From: a virus
Virus record (IMG/VR): IMGVR_UViG_3300020190_000007
Span: 1 to 64,000 of that record
Direction: 5' to 3' (one strand)
Length of the DNA stretch: 64,000 bases
The notes under the pieces were generated by a model that saw only the letters and a list, made by a program, of their open reading frames with translations, ran no database searches and was not told the DNA's origin. This document shows, piece after piece, positions 52,696-62,518 of the stretch. The position numbers and the translations under genes are program-made. Positions within the stretch are counted from its first letter, which is position 1; every line of letters starts with the position of its first letter.

Positions 52696-52703
52696 TATAA
52701 ATA
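52696..52703 (-). promoter_or_regulatory. TATTTATA element before the 52690 start
   Basis: The coding strand reads TTTCTATTTATAGAATAATG; the element ends 5 nt before the ATG of the 1,385-residue virion gene, in a 52-bp gap after the gp6-like gene. Member of the five-site set. Confidence 0.35.
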
Positions 52704-52742
52704 GAAAATTATGGATTTCCAGAAAAATAAATAAAAATTAAA

Positions 52743-54575
52743 TTAGAATGTAGTCGTTCCTAATGTTTTTACTCTGACTTTTATGTCTTTCTGAGGAAAT
52801 CTTATTTGATATATTTGGTTAGATTTCATATAGATAGTCATATCAGATTGAGCGATTTCTTTTGTGTTAGGGTCAATATATGACTGTAACACCTCAGAAG
52901 ATGAATATACCCCACCTACGTTATTAAAAACTCTTATATCAACAGCGTTTACCACACCGTTTACTTCACCTATTGTTTTATATAAATCACCAACAAATAA
53001 TGGGTCACCCATTTTTCTTTTTTCAATTGAAAAGTAACTAACAATATCCTCGATAATGGTTTTAACAATTTCTGTCTGATTACCATTTTTATCAATGACA
53101 ACATCAATTTCCAATGTAAAATCAACCACTTCACCGCTCTGAACCTCTAAGAAATCATTTACCATCCTATATTCAGCTAAGTAAGATAAAATATTATTTT
53201 TTAATGTATTTGAAACTGTATCAATAAGATTACCATTTTCATCATACGATAATAATTTAATTTTTATTTTATTGTCCTCTTCCATCACATTTACCTTAGC
53301 TGGTGCTCCATAGGTTGATGGCATTGTCTCAATTAAAGATTTGTAATCATTAAGAGTTACCGCCCTATTTTGTGCCGAGAAGTTATATGCAATCATATTT
53401 CTAACTTCTTCAATTGTAGGTTGGTCCGCACCACCAACAGCTGGTGTTACGTTTGTTACAATTAATGAATTCTGTACTTGAGTATTCGTTGATGAATTGG
53501 GTCCATTGATTGAAAATTCAACGTTATCCACACTTGTAATAATATCAATACCAAGATTACTGTCTTTACCACCACCAATTCTGTATTTTATGAATAATGT
53601 TGTATTTGATTTTGGTAAAGCACCTAATGATAAGTTATTTAAATAAGTTCCAAGACTTACTTTTAAATTGCCTTGATTATAGTTATCTAAATTATCTAAT
53701 GGATTAACATTACCAGAGCCAAATGTTACCGAAAAATAATTTTCGGGAGTATATTCTGTAATAAATTTATTTGTAACTGGAACGTATGTTCCCGATATGA
53801 AATTATCACTATCAGATGCTGATGTTGGGTCGGGTACGAATACTTTATCTTGTATTAATGATTTTACTTCGTACCATTTATTTTCAGAACTTAAAAATTC
53901 AGAGTTAGTTGGATTATTTACAAAGTTTGTTCCCTCTTTGTGAATTACTCCACTCACCCCTAATATGTTTTGTTCAGGTAAGAATATTTTTAAGAAAGGT
54001 TTTTGGTCAACTTCTGTTATAACTTTTCTATATATTCTTGTTACACCATTTACAACCGCTTCTCTTTTTACAATTGAGTATGATATGAGTCTATTATTAC
54101 CATCGAAATTTGGAATTTTTAATCTGTTTGGTTCTCCCCTTTTATTAAAAGGATTTGAGAAATCAATATCTTCAATTGTTTCAAAAACTTGCCCCCCACC
54201 AGATACCTGAGCCCCTGATTTAATGTTTCCCAAATAACGTTCATCTTCCTTATCCCCCCTTACGGGTACTTGTATAGTAAAATCACACAAAGAAACAGAT
54301 GGTCTATTTCCTGGTATTCTCATACCATATGTTTTAGCAATATGATACAATGATTTCCTTTGTGTTGCGAAATCCAACATTGTTTCTTGCCAAACCCTAT
54401 CAATATGAAAATGTAAATTATCTGTCACAGCGGCATTTAAATCTAATAAAACAGAATAAATTGACGCGTCATTTGTATTCTTAATTAAATCGGGATAATA
54501 TTCCCTTGTAAGATTAACTAATTCCTGTCTTAAACCAGCAAAGTCTCTGACGGCGTATGATATTTTTTTACTCAT
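52743..54575 (-). CDS. gp6: Baseplate wedge protein (T4 gp6 / baseplate J family)
   Basis: The 610-residue protein opens with ISYAVRDFAGLRQELVNLTREYYPDLI and NTNDASIYSVLLDLNAAVTDNLHFHIDRVWQE, the typical start of gp6/J wedge proteins. It ends with the J-type region PTIEEVRNMIAYNFSAQNRAVTLNDYKSLIETMP and a C-terminal dimerisation-like part. It builds the inner baseplate ring with gp25, whose gene is 1 bp upstream. Length is close to T4 gp6. Confidence 0.9.
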   Translation of the reverse strand: MSKKISYAVRDFAGLRQELVNLTREYYPDLIKNTNDASIYSVLLDLNAAVTDNLHFHIDRVWQETMLDFATQRKSLYHIAKTYGMRIPGNRPSVSLCDFTIQVPVRGDKEDERYLGNIKSGAQVSGGGQVFETIEDIDFSNPFNKRGEPNRLKIPNFDGNNRLISYSIVKREAVVNGVTRIYRKVITEVDQKPFLKIFLPEQNILGVSGVIHKEGTNFVNNPTNSEFLSSENKWYEVKSLIQDKVFVPDPTSASDSDNFISGTYVPVTNKFITEYTPENYFSVTFGSGNVNPLDNLDNYNQGNLKVSLGTYLNNLSLGALPKSNTTLFIKYRIGGGKDSNLGIDIITSVDNVEFSINGPNSSTNTQVQNSLIVTNVTPAVGGADQPTIEEVRNMIAYNFSAQNRAVTLNDYKSLIETMPSTYGAPAKVNVMEEDNKIKIKLLSYDENGNLIDTVSNTLKNNILSYLAEYRMVNDFLEVQSGEVVDFTLEIDVVIDKNGNQTEIVKTIIEDIVSYFSIEKRKMGDPLFVGDLYKTIGEVNGVVNAVDIRVFNNVGGVYSSSEVLQSYIDPNTKEIAQSDMTIYMKSNQIYQIRFPQKDIKVRVKTLGTTTF

Positions 54576-54576
54576 A

Positions 54577-55029
54577 TTATATATTAATAATTACAAAATC
54601 GGACGAAACAAAAGGTTCATTATTTATGTCATAGTCAATTCGAACTTTTGCAGTATAGGGTTTTGTTGAAAAATCAGAGACTCTAAACAATCTTGAATCC
54701 TCATCTTCTTGTGGACTAATAGGTTCTTCAGGTTCTTGGTCAGCCGGGGTTACTCTGATAGATTTTATTTCTAAATTTGGGATATATTTTTTTACTGATG
54801 TTCTAATTTCATCCTCTATTTGTCCCCACGTAACAGCGTCGTTTGGTTCAAAAATAAATTCAATTAATTTAGTTCCAAAATCGGGTAAATAATATCTCGT
54901 ACCCTTTCTTGTTAATAATAAGTGAATTAAGTTTGCACGAATCTCCCTTTCAGGGGTTTCGGTCATAACCAAAAAATCACCCTTAGGACTAATTCTGAAT
55001 GGAAAATCTATACCATATGTAATCGCCAT
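54577..55029 (-). CDS. gp25: Baseplate wedge protein gp25 (lysozyme-like fold)
   Basis: From ATG 55029 this is a 150-residue protein: AITYGIDFPFRISPKGDFLVMTETPEREIRANLIHLLLTRKGTRYYLPDFGTKLIEFIFE. R-x-x-L-x-x-L-L...G-x-R-x-x-x-P-x-F-G is the gp25/W family core. It joins gp6 at the wedge. An extended reading from 55128 would add a hydrophobic leader that only translates the upstream hairpins, so it was rejected. Confidence 0.92.
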   Translation of the reverse strand: MAITYGIDFPFRISPKGDFLVMTETPEREIRANLIHLLLTRKGTRYYLPDFGTKLIEFIFEPNDAVTWGQIEDEIRTSVKKYIPNLEIKSIRVTPADQEPEEPISPQEDEDSRLFRVSDFSTKPYTAKVRIDYDINNEPFVSSDFVIINI

Positions 55030-55066
55030 ACTAATAAATATAACTAAACAACAAATACTAATAAAT

Positions 55067-55092
55067 AAAAAATCCCAACCTAAGTTGGGATT
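55067..55092 (-). terminator. Intrinsic terminator after nrdA
   Basis: AATCCCAAC (55071-55079) and GTTGGGATT (55084-55092) form a perfect 9-bp stem with a 4-nt loop, and the A-run 55067-55072 gives a coding-strand T-tract. It separates the nucleotide-metabolism genes from the virion block. Confidence 0.85.
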
Positions 55093-55097
55093 ATATA

Positions 55098-55132
55098 TTG
55101 TTTGATTTTTTTGCTCTTGTATAATCAAACAA
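55098..55132 (-). repeat. 10-bp inverted repeat upstream of the nrdA terminator
   Basis: TTGTTTGATT (55098-55107) and AATCAAACAA (55123-55132) are perfect inverted repeats around a 15-nt loop. No T-run follows on either strand, so it is not a terminator by itself. It may stabilise the nrdA mRNA end or bind a protein. Confidence 0.55.
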
Positions 55133-55178
55133 AGTAGATGTATTGTTAATTATAAAATGTCAATGGAGCCACCTACAG

Positions 55179-57611
55179 TTACGAGCCACAACCTTCACAT
55201 TCAAAAGGAGAGTCTGTTGGTCTTGATGATATGGACACCTCCACGACTTCTTCTTCTTTTTGATTATTTTGGTTATATGAAGTATTTTGTACTTCTTTAG
55301 CTTCAACTGTGGGTTTTGATGTTGAGGTGTCAATTCCTAAACCCTTTAATGGGTCAACAGCGGCTCTGGTTCGTAAATAATACATACCCGTTTTTAAACC
55401 AAGTTTCCATCCATAAATATGTGCGGCTAAAACTTTGGCTTTGTTTGCGTTGTCAATAAATAAATTTAAAGACTGTGATTGGTCGATATAAATTGACCTG
55501 TTAGATGCCATGGTTAAGATTCTTTTTTGAGACATTTCCCAAACTGTTTTGTAAACTTCTTTTATATCGACAGGTATTTCGGGAATATTTTGAACAGAAC
55601 CATTCTCTATGATTAATTTTTTCTTTAATTCATCTGACCATAATCCTCTTTCTAATAATTCATTTACAAGGTGTTTGTTTATTACTATAAACTCACCACC
55701 TAATGTTCTTCTTGAATATAAATTAGAGGTAAATGGTTCAAACGCTTCGTTGTTACCAAGAATTTGAGCTGTGGACGCTGTCGGCATGGGTGCAACTAAC
55801 AAAGAGTTTCTTACACCGTGTTTAACAACATCTTTTCTTAATGATTTCCAATTCCATCTTCCACTTGTGTCCTTGTCTGTTTTACCCCATAATTCGTATT
55901 GAAATTTACCCTCAGATAAGGGGGAACCCTCGAATGAAGAATATGCACCATTTTTAATCGCTAAATCTTTAGATGATGTAATCGCCGCGAAATAAATTGT
56001 TTCAAATATTTCCACTTGTAATTTATCCGCCTCCTCACTTTCAAAAGGTAATTTTAACATACAAAACACATCTGCCAATCCTTGTACCCCTAAACCAACT
56101 GGTCTATGTTTCATGTTTGAAAGTTTTGTTTCCTCGGTGGGATAAAAATTTAAATCAATAACGTTGTTTAGGTTTTTTACAACTTGATACACATTATCAT
56201 AAAGTAATTCATGATTAAATTCTTTATCAATAATGTATTTTGGTAATGCAATTGATGCTAAATTACAAACCGCTTGTTCTGTTGGACTTGAGTATTCAAT
56301 AATCTCAGTACACAAATTAGATGATTTAATCGTGCCTAAGTTCTTTTGATTTGACTTGTAATTAGCGGCGTCCTTATACAACATATATGGGGTTCCGGTC
56401 TCAATTTGTGCCGTTAAAATTGCGTCCATTAATTTTCTCGCTTTAACAACTTTTCTCGCTCGACCTTCTTTCTCATATCTTTCGTACAATTGAGTGAATT
56501 CTTGAGTAAAAGAAAATGGGTCATCATAAGCGTCTGACAAACCAGGAGCTTCGTCAGGTGAAAATAGTGACCAATCTCCGTCTTCCTCAACTCTTTTCAT
56601 AAAAAGATTGGGTGTCCACATTGCTAAGAATAAATCACGAGCCCTTAATTCTTCTTTACCGTGATTTTTTCTCAAATCAATAAATTCAAAAACGTCTGCG
56701 TGCCATGGCTCGAGATAAATCGCGAAAGAGCCTTTTCTTTTACCGCCCTGATTAATCCAACGAGCAACTTCATTGTATGTTTTCATCATTGGGAGTAGAC
56801 CGTCTGATTCACCACCTGTTCCTTTAATATATGAACCCTTAGCTCTAACATCATGAACATGTAGTCCAATACCACCAGCCCATTTTGAAATTTTAGCAAC
56901 ATCTTTAATTGTGTCAAATAAACCATCAATGTCATCACCTTTATTACCAATTAAGAAACAAGAAGACATTTGTGGTCTACGAGTACCAGCATTAAAGAGT
57001 GTTGGGGTTGCGTGAGTGTAGAAATGTTGTGATAAATCATTATAAATTCTCAAAGCCATTTCTAAGTCACCATTACAAATACCAACAGCAACTCTCATGT
57101 ACATATATTGAGGTCTTTCAACAATTCTTCTACCGATTTTCAAAAAGTAAGAACGTTCAAGGGTTTTAAATCCAAAATAATCAAAATCAAAATCTCTTTC
57201 TTGGATTATCGCCCCATCTAAAGATTCTTTGTTCTGAATTACAAATTGATAAACCTCATCTGAAATTAAAGATGATTCTTTTCCTGTTCTTGGTTCAATA
57301 AAACAATAAAGTTCTTTAATACATTGAGAAAACTTTTTAGGTGTTGTTTTATGTAAGTTTGACACCGCTAATCTTCCGGCTAATTTAGCGTAATCTGAGT
57401 GTGTTGTTACCATAGACGCCGCTGTCTCAGCGGCTAATGTGTCTAGCTCGATTGTAGAGATACCATCGTAAATGCCCTGAGTAACTTTAAGAGTTACTAA
57501 TGTTGGGTCAATGTATTCTAAATTTAAATCACCACAGAAATATTGTATTCTTCTGGTGATTTTGTCATATCTCATTTCTTCTAATGAGCCATCTCTCTTT
57601 TTTACTTTCAT
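55179..57611 (-). CDS. nrdA: Ribonucleoside-diphosphate reductase, large subunit (class I NrdA)
   Basis: 810 residues. The N-terminal ATP-cone starts VKKRDGSLEEMRYDKITRRIQ. Catalytic parts include MSSCFLIG (substrate-site Cys), NLCTEI with the Asn/Cys/Glu set, AVCNLASIAL, and PMPTASTAQILGNNEAFEP. The C-terminus ends CEGCGS, the swinging CxxC reduced by thioredoxin or glutaredoxin. The wording is strikingly close to eukaryotic R1 (NrdAe type, also found in Bacteroidota) rather than E. coli or T4 NrdA. It makes dNDPs with NrdB, whose gene is 7 bp upstream. The ATP cone suggests dATP feedback is kept. Confidence 0.96.
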   Translation of the reverse strand: MKVKKRDGSLEEMRYDKITRRIQYFCGDLNLEYIDPTLVTLKVTQGIYDGISTIELDTLAAETAASMVTTHSDYAKLAGRLAVSNLHKTTPKKFSQCIKELYCFIEPRTGKESSLISDEVYQFVIQNKESLDGAIIQERDFDFDYFGFKTLERSYFLKIGRRIVERPQYMYMRVAVGICNGDLEMALRIYNDLSQHFYTHATPTLFNAGTRRPQMSSCFLIGNKGDDIDGLFDTIKDVAKISKWAGGIGLHVHDVRAKGSYIKGTGGESDGLLPMMKTYNEVARWINQGGKRKGSFAIYLEPWHADVFEFIDLRKNHGKEELRARDLFLAMWTPNLFMKRVEEDGDWSLFSPDEAPGLSDAYDDPFSFTQEFTQLYERYEKEGRARKVVKARKLMDAILTAQIETGTPYMLYKDAANYKSNQKNLGTIKSSNLCTEIIEYSSPTEQAVCNLASIALPKYIIDKEFNHELLYDNVYQVVKNLNNVIDLNFYPTEETKLSNMKHRPVGLGVQGLADVFCMLKLPFESEEADKLQVEIFETIYFAAITSSKDLAIKNGAYSSFEGSPLSEGKFQYELWGKTDKDTSGRWNWKSLRKDVVKHGVRNSLLVAPMPTASTAQILGNNEAFEPFTSNLYSRRTLGGEFIVINKHLVNELLERGLWSDELKKKLIIENGSVQNIPEIPVDIKEVYKTVWEMSQKRILTMASNRSIYIDQSQSLNLFIDNANKAKVLAAHIYGWKLGLKTGMYYLRTRAAVDPLKGLGIDTSTSKPTVEAKEVQNTSYNQNNQKEEEVVEVSISSRPTDSPFECEGCGS

Positions 57612-57618
57612 ACTCTAA

Positions 57619-58596
57619 TTAAAAATCTATATCTTCAAACGCTGTGTGCATATCTTCAATTGACACGTTACTATTTACACCGGCTTTTTGATATTCAGCA
57701 ACTCTTTTTTCAAAAAAATTAGTTTTACCTTGAAGAGCAATATTTTGCATGAAATCAAATGGGTTTTCAACATTATAAACCTTTGAACAATTTAATGACA
57801 TTAATAATCTATCGGTTACAAATTCCAAATATTGGCTCATCAAATCTGAATTCATACCAATTAATTTTACGGGTAACGCCTCTAAAATAAATTCTTTTTC
57901 AATCTTCAACGCGCCACATATAATATCTTTAATTCTCTTCTCGCTTAATTTATTTTCAACGTGGTGATTAAACAAATGACAAGCAAAGTCACAGTGCATT
58001 CCTTCATCTCTAGAAATAAGTTCATTTGAAAAGGTTAAACCCGGCATTAATCCACGTTTTTTGAGCCAAAAAATAGAACAGAATGAGCCAGAAAAGAAAA
58101 TACCCTCGACAGCGGCGAAAGCGATAAGTCTTTCAACAAAAGTACCCTTTTCAATGTACTTTAACGCCCATTCAGCCTTTTTCTTAACAGCGGGAATTGT
58201 GTCAATTGCATTAAATAATCTACTTTGTTCTTGTTTGTCCTTAATGTATGTATCAATCAATAAAGAATAAGTTTCACTGTGAATATTTTCCATCATTATT
58301 TGAAATCCGTAAAACATTTTAGCTTCTGTATATTGCACCACGTTGACAAAATTCATCGCGATGTTTTCATTAACAATACCATCCGAGGCGGCGAAAAACG
58401 CTAATACATTTTTAACAAAATGTTGTTCGTCTTCGTTTAGTTTGTTTTCCCAATCATAAATGTCTTGGGCTAAATCAATCTCTTCGGCGGTCCAAAAACA
58501 AGATTCTTGTTGTTTGTAAAGTTTCCAAATATCGTGATGTTCGATAGGAAAAAGGACAAAACGTCCCGGATTTTGTTTCAAAATCTTCTCTGTCAT
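57619..58596 (-). CDS. nrdB: Ribonucleoside-diphosphate reductase, small subunit (NrdB)
   Basis: 325 residues with all di-iron ligands: Asp in [11 protein letters not shown], Glu and His in [14 protein letters not shown], Glu in [12 protein letters not shown], and Glu/His in [11 protein letters not shown]. The radical Tyr lies four residues after the first His (IHSETY). [17 protein letters not shown] and [22 protein letters not shown] are near-identical in wording to eukaryotic R2. The C-terminus FEDIDF would dock to NrdA. The order nrdB-nrdA and the 7-bp gap mean co-expression. Confidence 0.96.
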   Translation of the reverse strand: MTEKILKQNPGRFVLFPIEHHDIWKLYKQQESCFWTAEEIDLAQDIYDWENKLNEDEQHFVKNVLAFFAASDGIVNENIAMNFVNVVQYTEAKMFYGFQIMMENIHSETYSLLIDTYIKDKQEQSRLFNAIDTIPAVKKKAEWALKYIEKGTFVERLIAFAAVEGIFFSGSFCSIFWLKKRGLMPGLTFSNELISRDEGMHCDFACHLFNHHVENKLSEKRIKDIICGALKIEKEFILEALPVKLIGMNSDLMSQYLEFVTDRLLMSLNCSKVYNVENPFDFMQNIALQGKTNFFEKRVAEYQKAGVNSNVSIEDMHTAFEDIDF

Positions 58597-58610
58597 AGTA
58601 ATAATAATTA

Positions 58611-59987
58611 TTAATTTCTGTTTAAGGTTTCCTGTCTTTGCATAAAGGCCTCTTTCATTCTTTCGGAAACATTTTTTTGTTTGTCTTCCTTGTGTCCAAG
58701 GAGTGTTGTTTGAGACTCGGTATTAATAACTAACAGTCTATTGTCAAACTTACAATTCTGCCATATAATTCCGTCACGACCAATTCTTGACTTCAGTAAA
58801 GTCATAGTTGCTAAGTTGTGTTCTTTTTGTTCTATAGTTTTACCTATTGATAAAATTACGTGAGCAATTTGCGCTTTTTTAATTGAACCACCCATTTGGT
58901 CACTATTTACAACTTCAGATGAAATAGATTCCCTGTTACCCTGAGTCGCGGTCCAAATAACGATTCCAAATTCACTTGTCATAGCTTCCAAACTTCTCAT
59001 TACGGAGCCCTCACCTTTCCACTCTTCTCCGAAATTTAATTTTTCAGGACTGATACAATCTACGTAATCAATAACTAAAAGGTCAATTTTTTTACCTTCT
59101 GAAATTCTTTTTCTCAATCGAGATTTAATTTCGGATATTGAAACCGAATCACTTGGTAATTTTAAAATATCCAATGTCCCTTTACTTTGAGTTTGAACTA
59201 CGTTTATCTTTTCTTTAACAAAATCTTTATTTTCAGATTGTTCGTCAGGTGCGATTCCTGACCAAATTGTATAATGTTTCTTTTTGATATTATCGGGATT
59301 GTCTTCAAAAAATATTTGAAGGACATTGTACCCATATAGGTATGCAGTATTTGCGAATAGTGATAATATAGTCGTTTTACCCGTACCGGTTGGAGCTAAT
59401 ACAACACCAAGCTCCCCAATACCCAATCCACCCTTTAAAGCGGTATCAAGACCCTCTATACCTGTTGGTATTGCTTGTCTATTATCTTTTTCTAAAGCGG
59501 CATCGATATTGTGAAAAACATCCATACATTCTTCAGGTGGTAATCCTACTTGTAGTGCCTTTTGAATAATACCTTCAATCTTATGGTATTCTTGAAATTT
59601 ACCATTCTCAATAATAGTGGTTACCATTTTAAGTTCCTTCTTTAAATTTTGTTGTTTACAAAAATTAAGAGCTTCTTCTCTCACCATCGGGTCATCTACT
59701 GTATTTTCTTTAATATCGTGAATTGTATCTAAATGTATTCTCGCATTTTCTTGTGAACCTATTTCAAGAATTATAGTTTGACACAAGCTCTGATAATCGG
59801 GAATTTTCCCATATTTATGATAGTATTCTTTGATATGCGAGGTGATAAATCTAAAAGAACTATTATCAAAATATTTGCTCTCAATTACATCAATAATCTG
59901 TTCACCATACTTTTTATCCTCTACGATAGATTTAATCAACGTTTGTTGAAATGACGCTCCGAGAAAACCAAAATTTTTTTCTGACAT
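58611..59987 (-). CDS. gp41: Replicative DNA helicase (T4 gp41/DnaB-like)
   Basis: The 458-residue protein has a helical N-terminal part ([24 protein letters not shown]) and a RecA-type motor: [32 protein letters not shown] with Walker A at about 198-206, Walker [12 protein letters not shown], and [10 protein letters not shown]. It should unwind DNA as a hexamer at the fork with the gp61-type primase. The C-terminal ~30 residues are charged and probably flexible. It is grouped with FEN, UvsX and SSB genes. Confidence 0.9.
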   Translation of the reverse strand: MSEKNFGFLGASFQQTLIKSIVEDKKYGEQIIDVIESKYFDNSSFRFITSHIKEYYHKYGKIPDYQSLCQTIILEIGSQENARIHLDTIHDIKENTVDDPMVREEALNFCKQQNLKKELKMVTTIIENGKFQEYHKIEGIIQKALQVGLPPEECMDVFHNIDAALEKDNRQAIPTGIEGLDTALKGGLGIGELGVVLAPTGTGKTTILSLFANTAYLYGYNVLQIFFEDNPDNIKKKHYTIWSGIAPDEQSENKDFVKEKINVVQTQSKGTLDILKLPSDSVSISEIKSRLRKRISEGKKIDLLVIDYVDCISPEKLNFGEEWKGEGSVMRSLEAMTSEFGIVIWTATQGNRESISSEVVNSDQMGGSIKKAQIAHVILSIGKTIEQKEHNLATMTLLKSRIGRDGIIWQNCKFDNRLLVINTESQTTLLGHKEDKQKNVSERMKEAFMQRQETLNRN

Positions 59988-60001
59988 AGTTTTTTATTTT
60001 T

Positions 60002-60445
60002 TTATAATTTATAGTTTAAATAAGTTGTTTCCAAATTTTTAGATGATAAAATGTTGGTTAAATCTGACAAATATCTTTTTAAATATGGACGAATGTCTAC
60101 CGTATATCTAACCTTTGGATGATATAATTTAGCGGAAAACATTCTTTGAATAAATACATCGTCACCCATCTTAATCTCGAGCAAAAAATACTCTTTTTCA
60201 TTTTGTTCATCGGTTTCTACATTGTCCAAACCACAAAAATAATCACGATTTTCATGTAAATAATCCAATGTTTTTGTTTTCAAATCTACACCAATATTGT
60301 CACAAATATTTTTAACATAATAGTGTAAATCCATGGAACGTCTAGACTTTGGGTTATGTTCTCTTACATTGAAAAATCTCTGACAGATAATGTTTCCTTC
60401 TAATGTTAAAAGAAACTCAAACTTTGTTACTTCTTGATTACTCAT
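60002..60445 (-). CDS. Unknown protein made of two similar halves (147 aa)
   Basis: Residues about 8-50 (FEFLLTLEGNIICQRFFNV, then NPKSRRSMDLHYYVKNI) align with about 85-130 (YFLLEIKMGDDVFIQRMFS, then HPKVRYTVDIRPYLKRYL). Shared positions include the Q-R-x-F, P-K-x-R and D-x-x-x-Y-x-K motifs. The protein therefore arose by internal duplication. Function unknown; placed among replication genes, it overlaps the FEN gene by 8 bp. Confidence 0.65.
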   Translation of the reverse strand: MSNQEVTKFEFLLTLEGNIICQRFFNVREHNPKSRRSMDLHYYVKNICDNIGVDLKTKTLDYLHENRDYFCGLDNVETDEQNEKEYFLLEIKMGDDVFIQRMFSAKLYHPKVRYTVDIRPYLKRYLSDLTNILSSKNLETTYLNYKL

Positions 60446-61460
60446 TGTTTTTAATTTTAATTAATTTTTTATTCTTTTCTTTTCTTGTTAATCTTAAAAA
60501 TGGATTTAGAAAATTTATCCATGCGTCATCCGATTTTGGAAGTAATAAAAATATACCATCTTCCATCATCATCTTCATGGTGTTTTTATATGACCGACCT
60601 TCTGGGTCAATCAAATCGTTTATTAATGAAGTTATAGATTCCTTTGCTTCATCGGTTAAAAAAGGATTATCAAGACTTACAATACGACTATTTACATCAA
60701 AAAATTCTTCACCCAATATCCCATATTTGGTAACGCCTGTCAAAAAATTCTTTACAATATGATTATCATTGTCTTCCTCAAATAAATTATTAAATCTTTC
60801 AAGAATAAATTCAACGGTAATTTCTTCAGTTTTAATCTCGGGAACTAATGATATTAATCTCCTGACACCTAAATTTTTAATACCCGCAATGTTATCCGAT
60901 GGGTCTCCACAAATTATTTTAACCAATTTTATATTCTGTATAAGAATTTGTTCATGGTCATAAACGAACATATCATTAGGTTGATATATTTTACTGTGTG
61001 ATGGATTAAAAAGTTTGGTGTTTTCGGAAACTAATTGGGTCAAATCACCGTCTGAAGAAAAAATTATTTTATTTTCTTTTGGTGAGTTATGAACATAATA
61101 AGCGATTGAATCATCTGACTCACAGAATTCATATTCACCTTGCCTAACAAAAAGTTCTTCAAGGTATTGTTTTATCCTGTTTCTTTGTTTTCCATAAGAA
61201 TGTAATTCTTCCTCGGACCTTATTCGGGATTTTCTATTCTCTTTGTATTGATGATAGAATCTTTTTCTCGTTATAGAACCATCTTGCCCATCCCAAAAAA
61301 TAACAATCTTATCTAAGTGGTGGATTTCAATTGCTCGTCTTAAAGTGTTTATAAAATGATATATCCCACCAATATGCTCCCCCTTATAAAAGTGATTTTT
61401 TAATCCAAAAAAACCAATAGTAAGTAAATTGTCACCATCTACTAATAATACATTAGACAT
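60438..61460 (-). CDS. 5'-3' exonuclease / FEN-type flap nuclease (T4 RNase H-like)
   Basis: A 340-residue FEN/PIN-domain nuclease. Acidic sites are in NVLLVDGDNLL, IFWDGQDGSITRKRFYHQYKENRK (clamp region), CESDDSIAYY, IIFSSDGDLTQLV, and GDPSDNIAGIKNLGVRRL with the helix-hairpin-like DNA-binding part. In T4 the equivalent removes RNA primers and 5' flaps. Usual length for the family. It lies between UvsX and the duplicated-half protein. Confidence 0.9.
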   Translation of the reverse strand: MSNVLLVDGDNLLTIGFFGLKNHFYKGEHIGGIYHFINTLRRAIEIHHLDKIVIFWDGQDGSITRKRFYHQYKENRKSRIRSEEELHSYGKQRNRIKQYLEELFVRQGEYEFCESDDSIAYYVHNSPKENKIIFSSDGDLTQLVSENTKLFNPSHSKIYQPNDMFVYDHEQILIQNIKLVKIICGDPSDNIAGIKNLGVRRLISLVPEIKTEEITVEFILERFNNLFEEDNDNHIVKNFLTGVTKYGILGEEFFDVNSRIVSLDNPFLTDEAKESITSLINDLIDPEGRSYKNTMKMMMEDGIFLLLPKSDDAWINFLNPFLRLTRKEKNKKLIKIKNNE

Positions 61461-61491
61461 TAATTATCACTCTTATGGTATTAAACAAAAA

Positions 61492-62493
61492 TTAATCTTC
61501 CTCTTCTTCGTAATCGTAAGTTATTGATTCCTCTAAATTAAAGTCAATAGACCCTAATTTTTCTCTCCAAAAACTCGAATATTCTTTTTTATACAATTCT
61601 AACGCTTCTTTAGTATCAGCAATATATCCGTTATGAACAACGATAACTTTACCATCTTTGTATCCTAATCCGTTAACGTGGTTTTTAAGGATTGAAATTT
61701 TGGTTCTAACAGCATAAACAATTTTTCTACCATCTTTAGTTGCGTCGATTTGATTAATACCTGATTTTTTCTGATTACCAAATAAAAAAATAAGTGTAGA
61801 AGCTAATTTTATGGCTTCACCACCTTTTGGTTTGATTTCAGGTTGACCCATCGGACTGTCGGGTAATTCTACCCACGGCTGATTTACTATAACCATTGTT
61901 AGATAATATGACGAGTCTTTTGATGGATAATCTTCTTTTTTTGATTTGGTAATTCTTGAATGAATACCCATACCAATTTTATCAGATAATGCACTTGCGT
62001 TGTGTTGTTTACCACCTTTACCATCAAAGGTCATCTTACATGGTATTGAACCAATTGAATCCCAGCAAAATAAAACGTGTCTTGGAATTTCACCCTTTTC
62101 GTGAGCATCAATGATATCGTTTATAAAATCGGTTGCTTGTTCAATGTAGTCAAATGAATCATTGAAGATAAAGTCACCCGTCCATTCACCATTCGCGTCT
62201 TTTTCAGCTTGAAAACCCAACTCAATAGCGTGTTCCCATTTCCATTTTCTTTCGGTGATAATAAGAACGGGTAAATGACCTTTCTTTTGTGCGTCAACCG
62301 CAGCTAAAATCATAGCGGTTGTTTTTGATGAGTTTGTATGTCCTAAGAACATATTAATACCTCCCATCACGGGTCCAGGTAAACCACAAGCACTATTAAA
62401 AGCTTCACCACAATAATAAAAATTTTCATCCTTATATTTTGTTTTCGATGAGAATTTGGATATATAATCGAATTCTTTTTTCTTAATTGCCAT
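61492..62493 (-). CDS. uvsX: UvsX/RecA-like recombinase
   Basis: A 333-residue RecA-fold ATPase. The P-loop GHTNSSKTT at 51-59 has Ser where the second Gly is usual, as in UvsX-type loops. Walker B is VLFCWDSIG, and the Q-containing L2-like region is IVNQPWVELPDSPMGQPEIKPKGGEAIKLAST. It ends in an acidic tail (EESITYDYEEEED) as many RecA proteins do. It should pair strands with help of the SSB upstream. A terminator lies between the two genes. Confidence 0.88.
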   Translation of the reverse strand: MAIKKKEFDYISKFSSKTKYKDENFYYCGEAFNSACGLPGPVMGGINMFLGHTNSSKTTAMILAAVDAQKKGHLPVLIITERKWKWEHAIELGFQAEKDANGEWTGDFIFNDSFDYIEQATDFINDIIDAHEKGEIPRHVLFCWDSIGSIPCKMTFDGKGGKQHNASALSDKIGMGIHSRITKSKKEDYPSKDSSYYLTMVIVNQPWVELPDSPMGQPEIKPKGGEAIKLASTLIFLFGNQKKSGINQIDATKDGRKIVYAVRTKISILKNHVNGLGYKDGKVIVVHNGYIADTKEALELYKKEYSSFWREKLGSIDFNLEESITYDYEEEED

Positions 62494-62518
62494 TGTATGT
62501 TTTGTATTATTTTTAATT

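Noticed and set aside
14304-52703. T4 late promoters (TATAAATA) reading the + strand
   Set aside because: On the + strand they would drive antisense RNA through virion genes; position relative to - strand starts favours a signal on the coding strand.
55030-55128. N-terminal hydrophobic extension of gp25
   Set aside because: These 33 codons translate the nrdA terminator hairpin; the gp25 family starts at the internal Met (55029).
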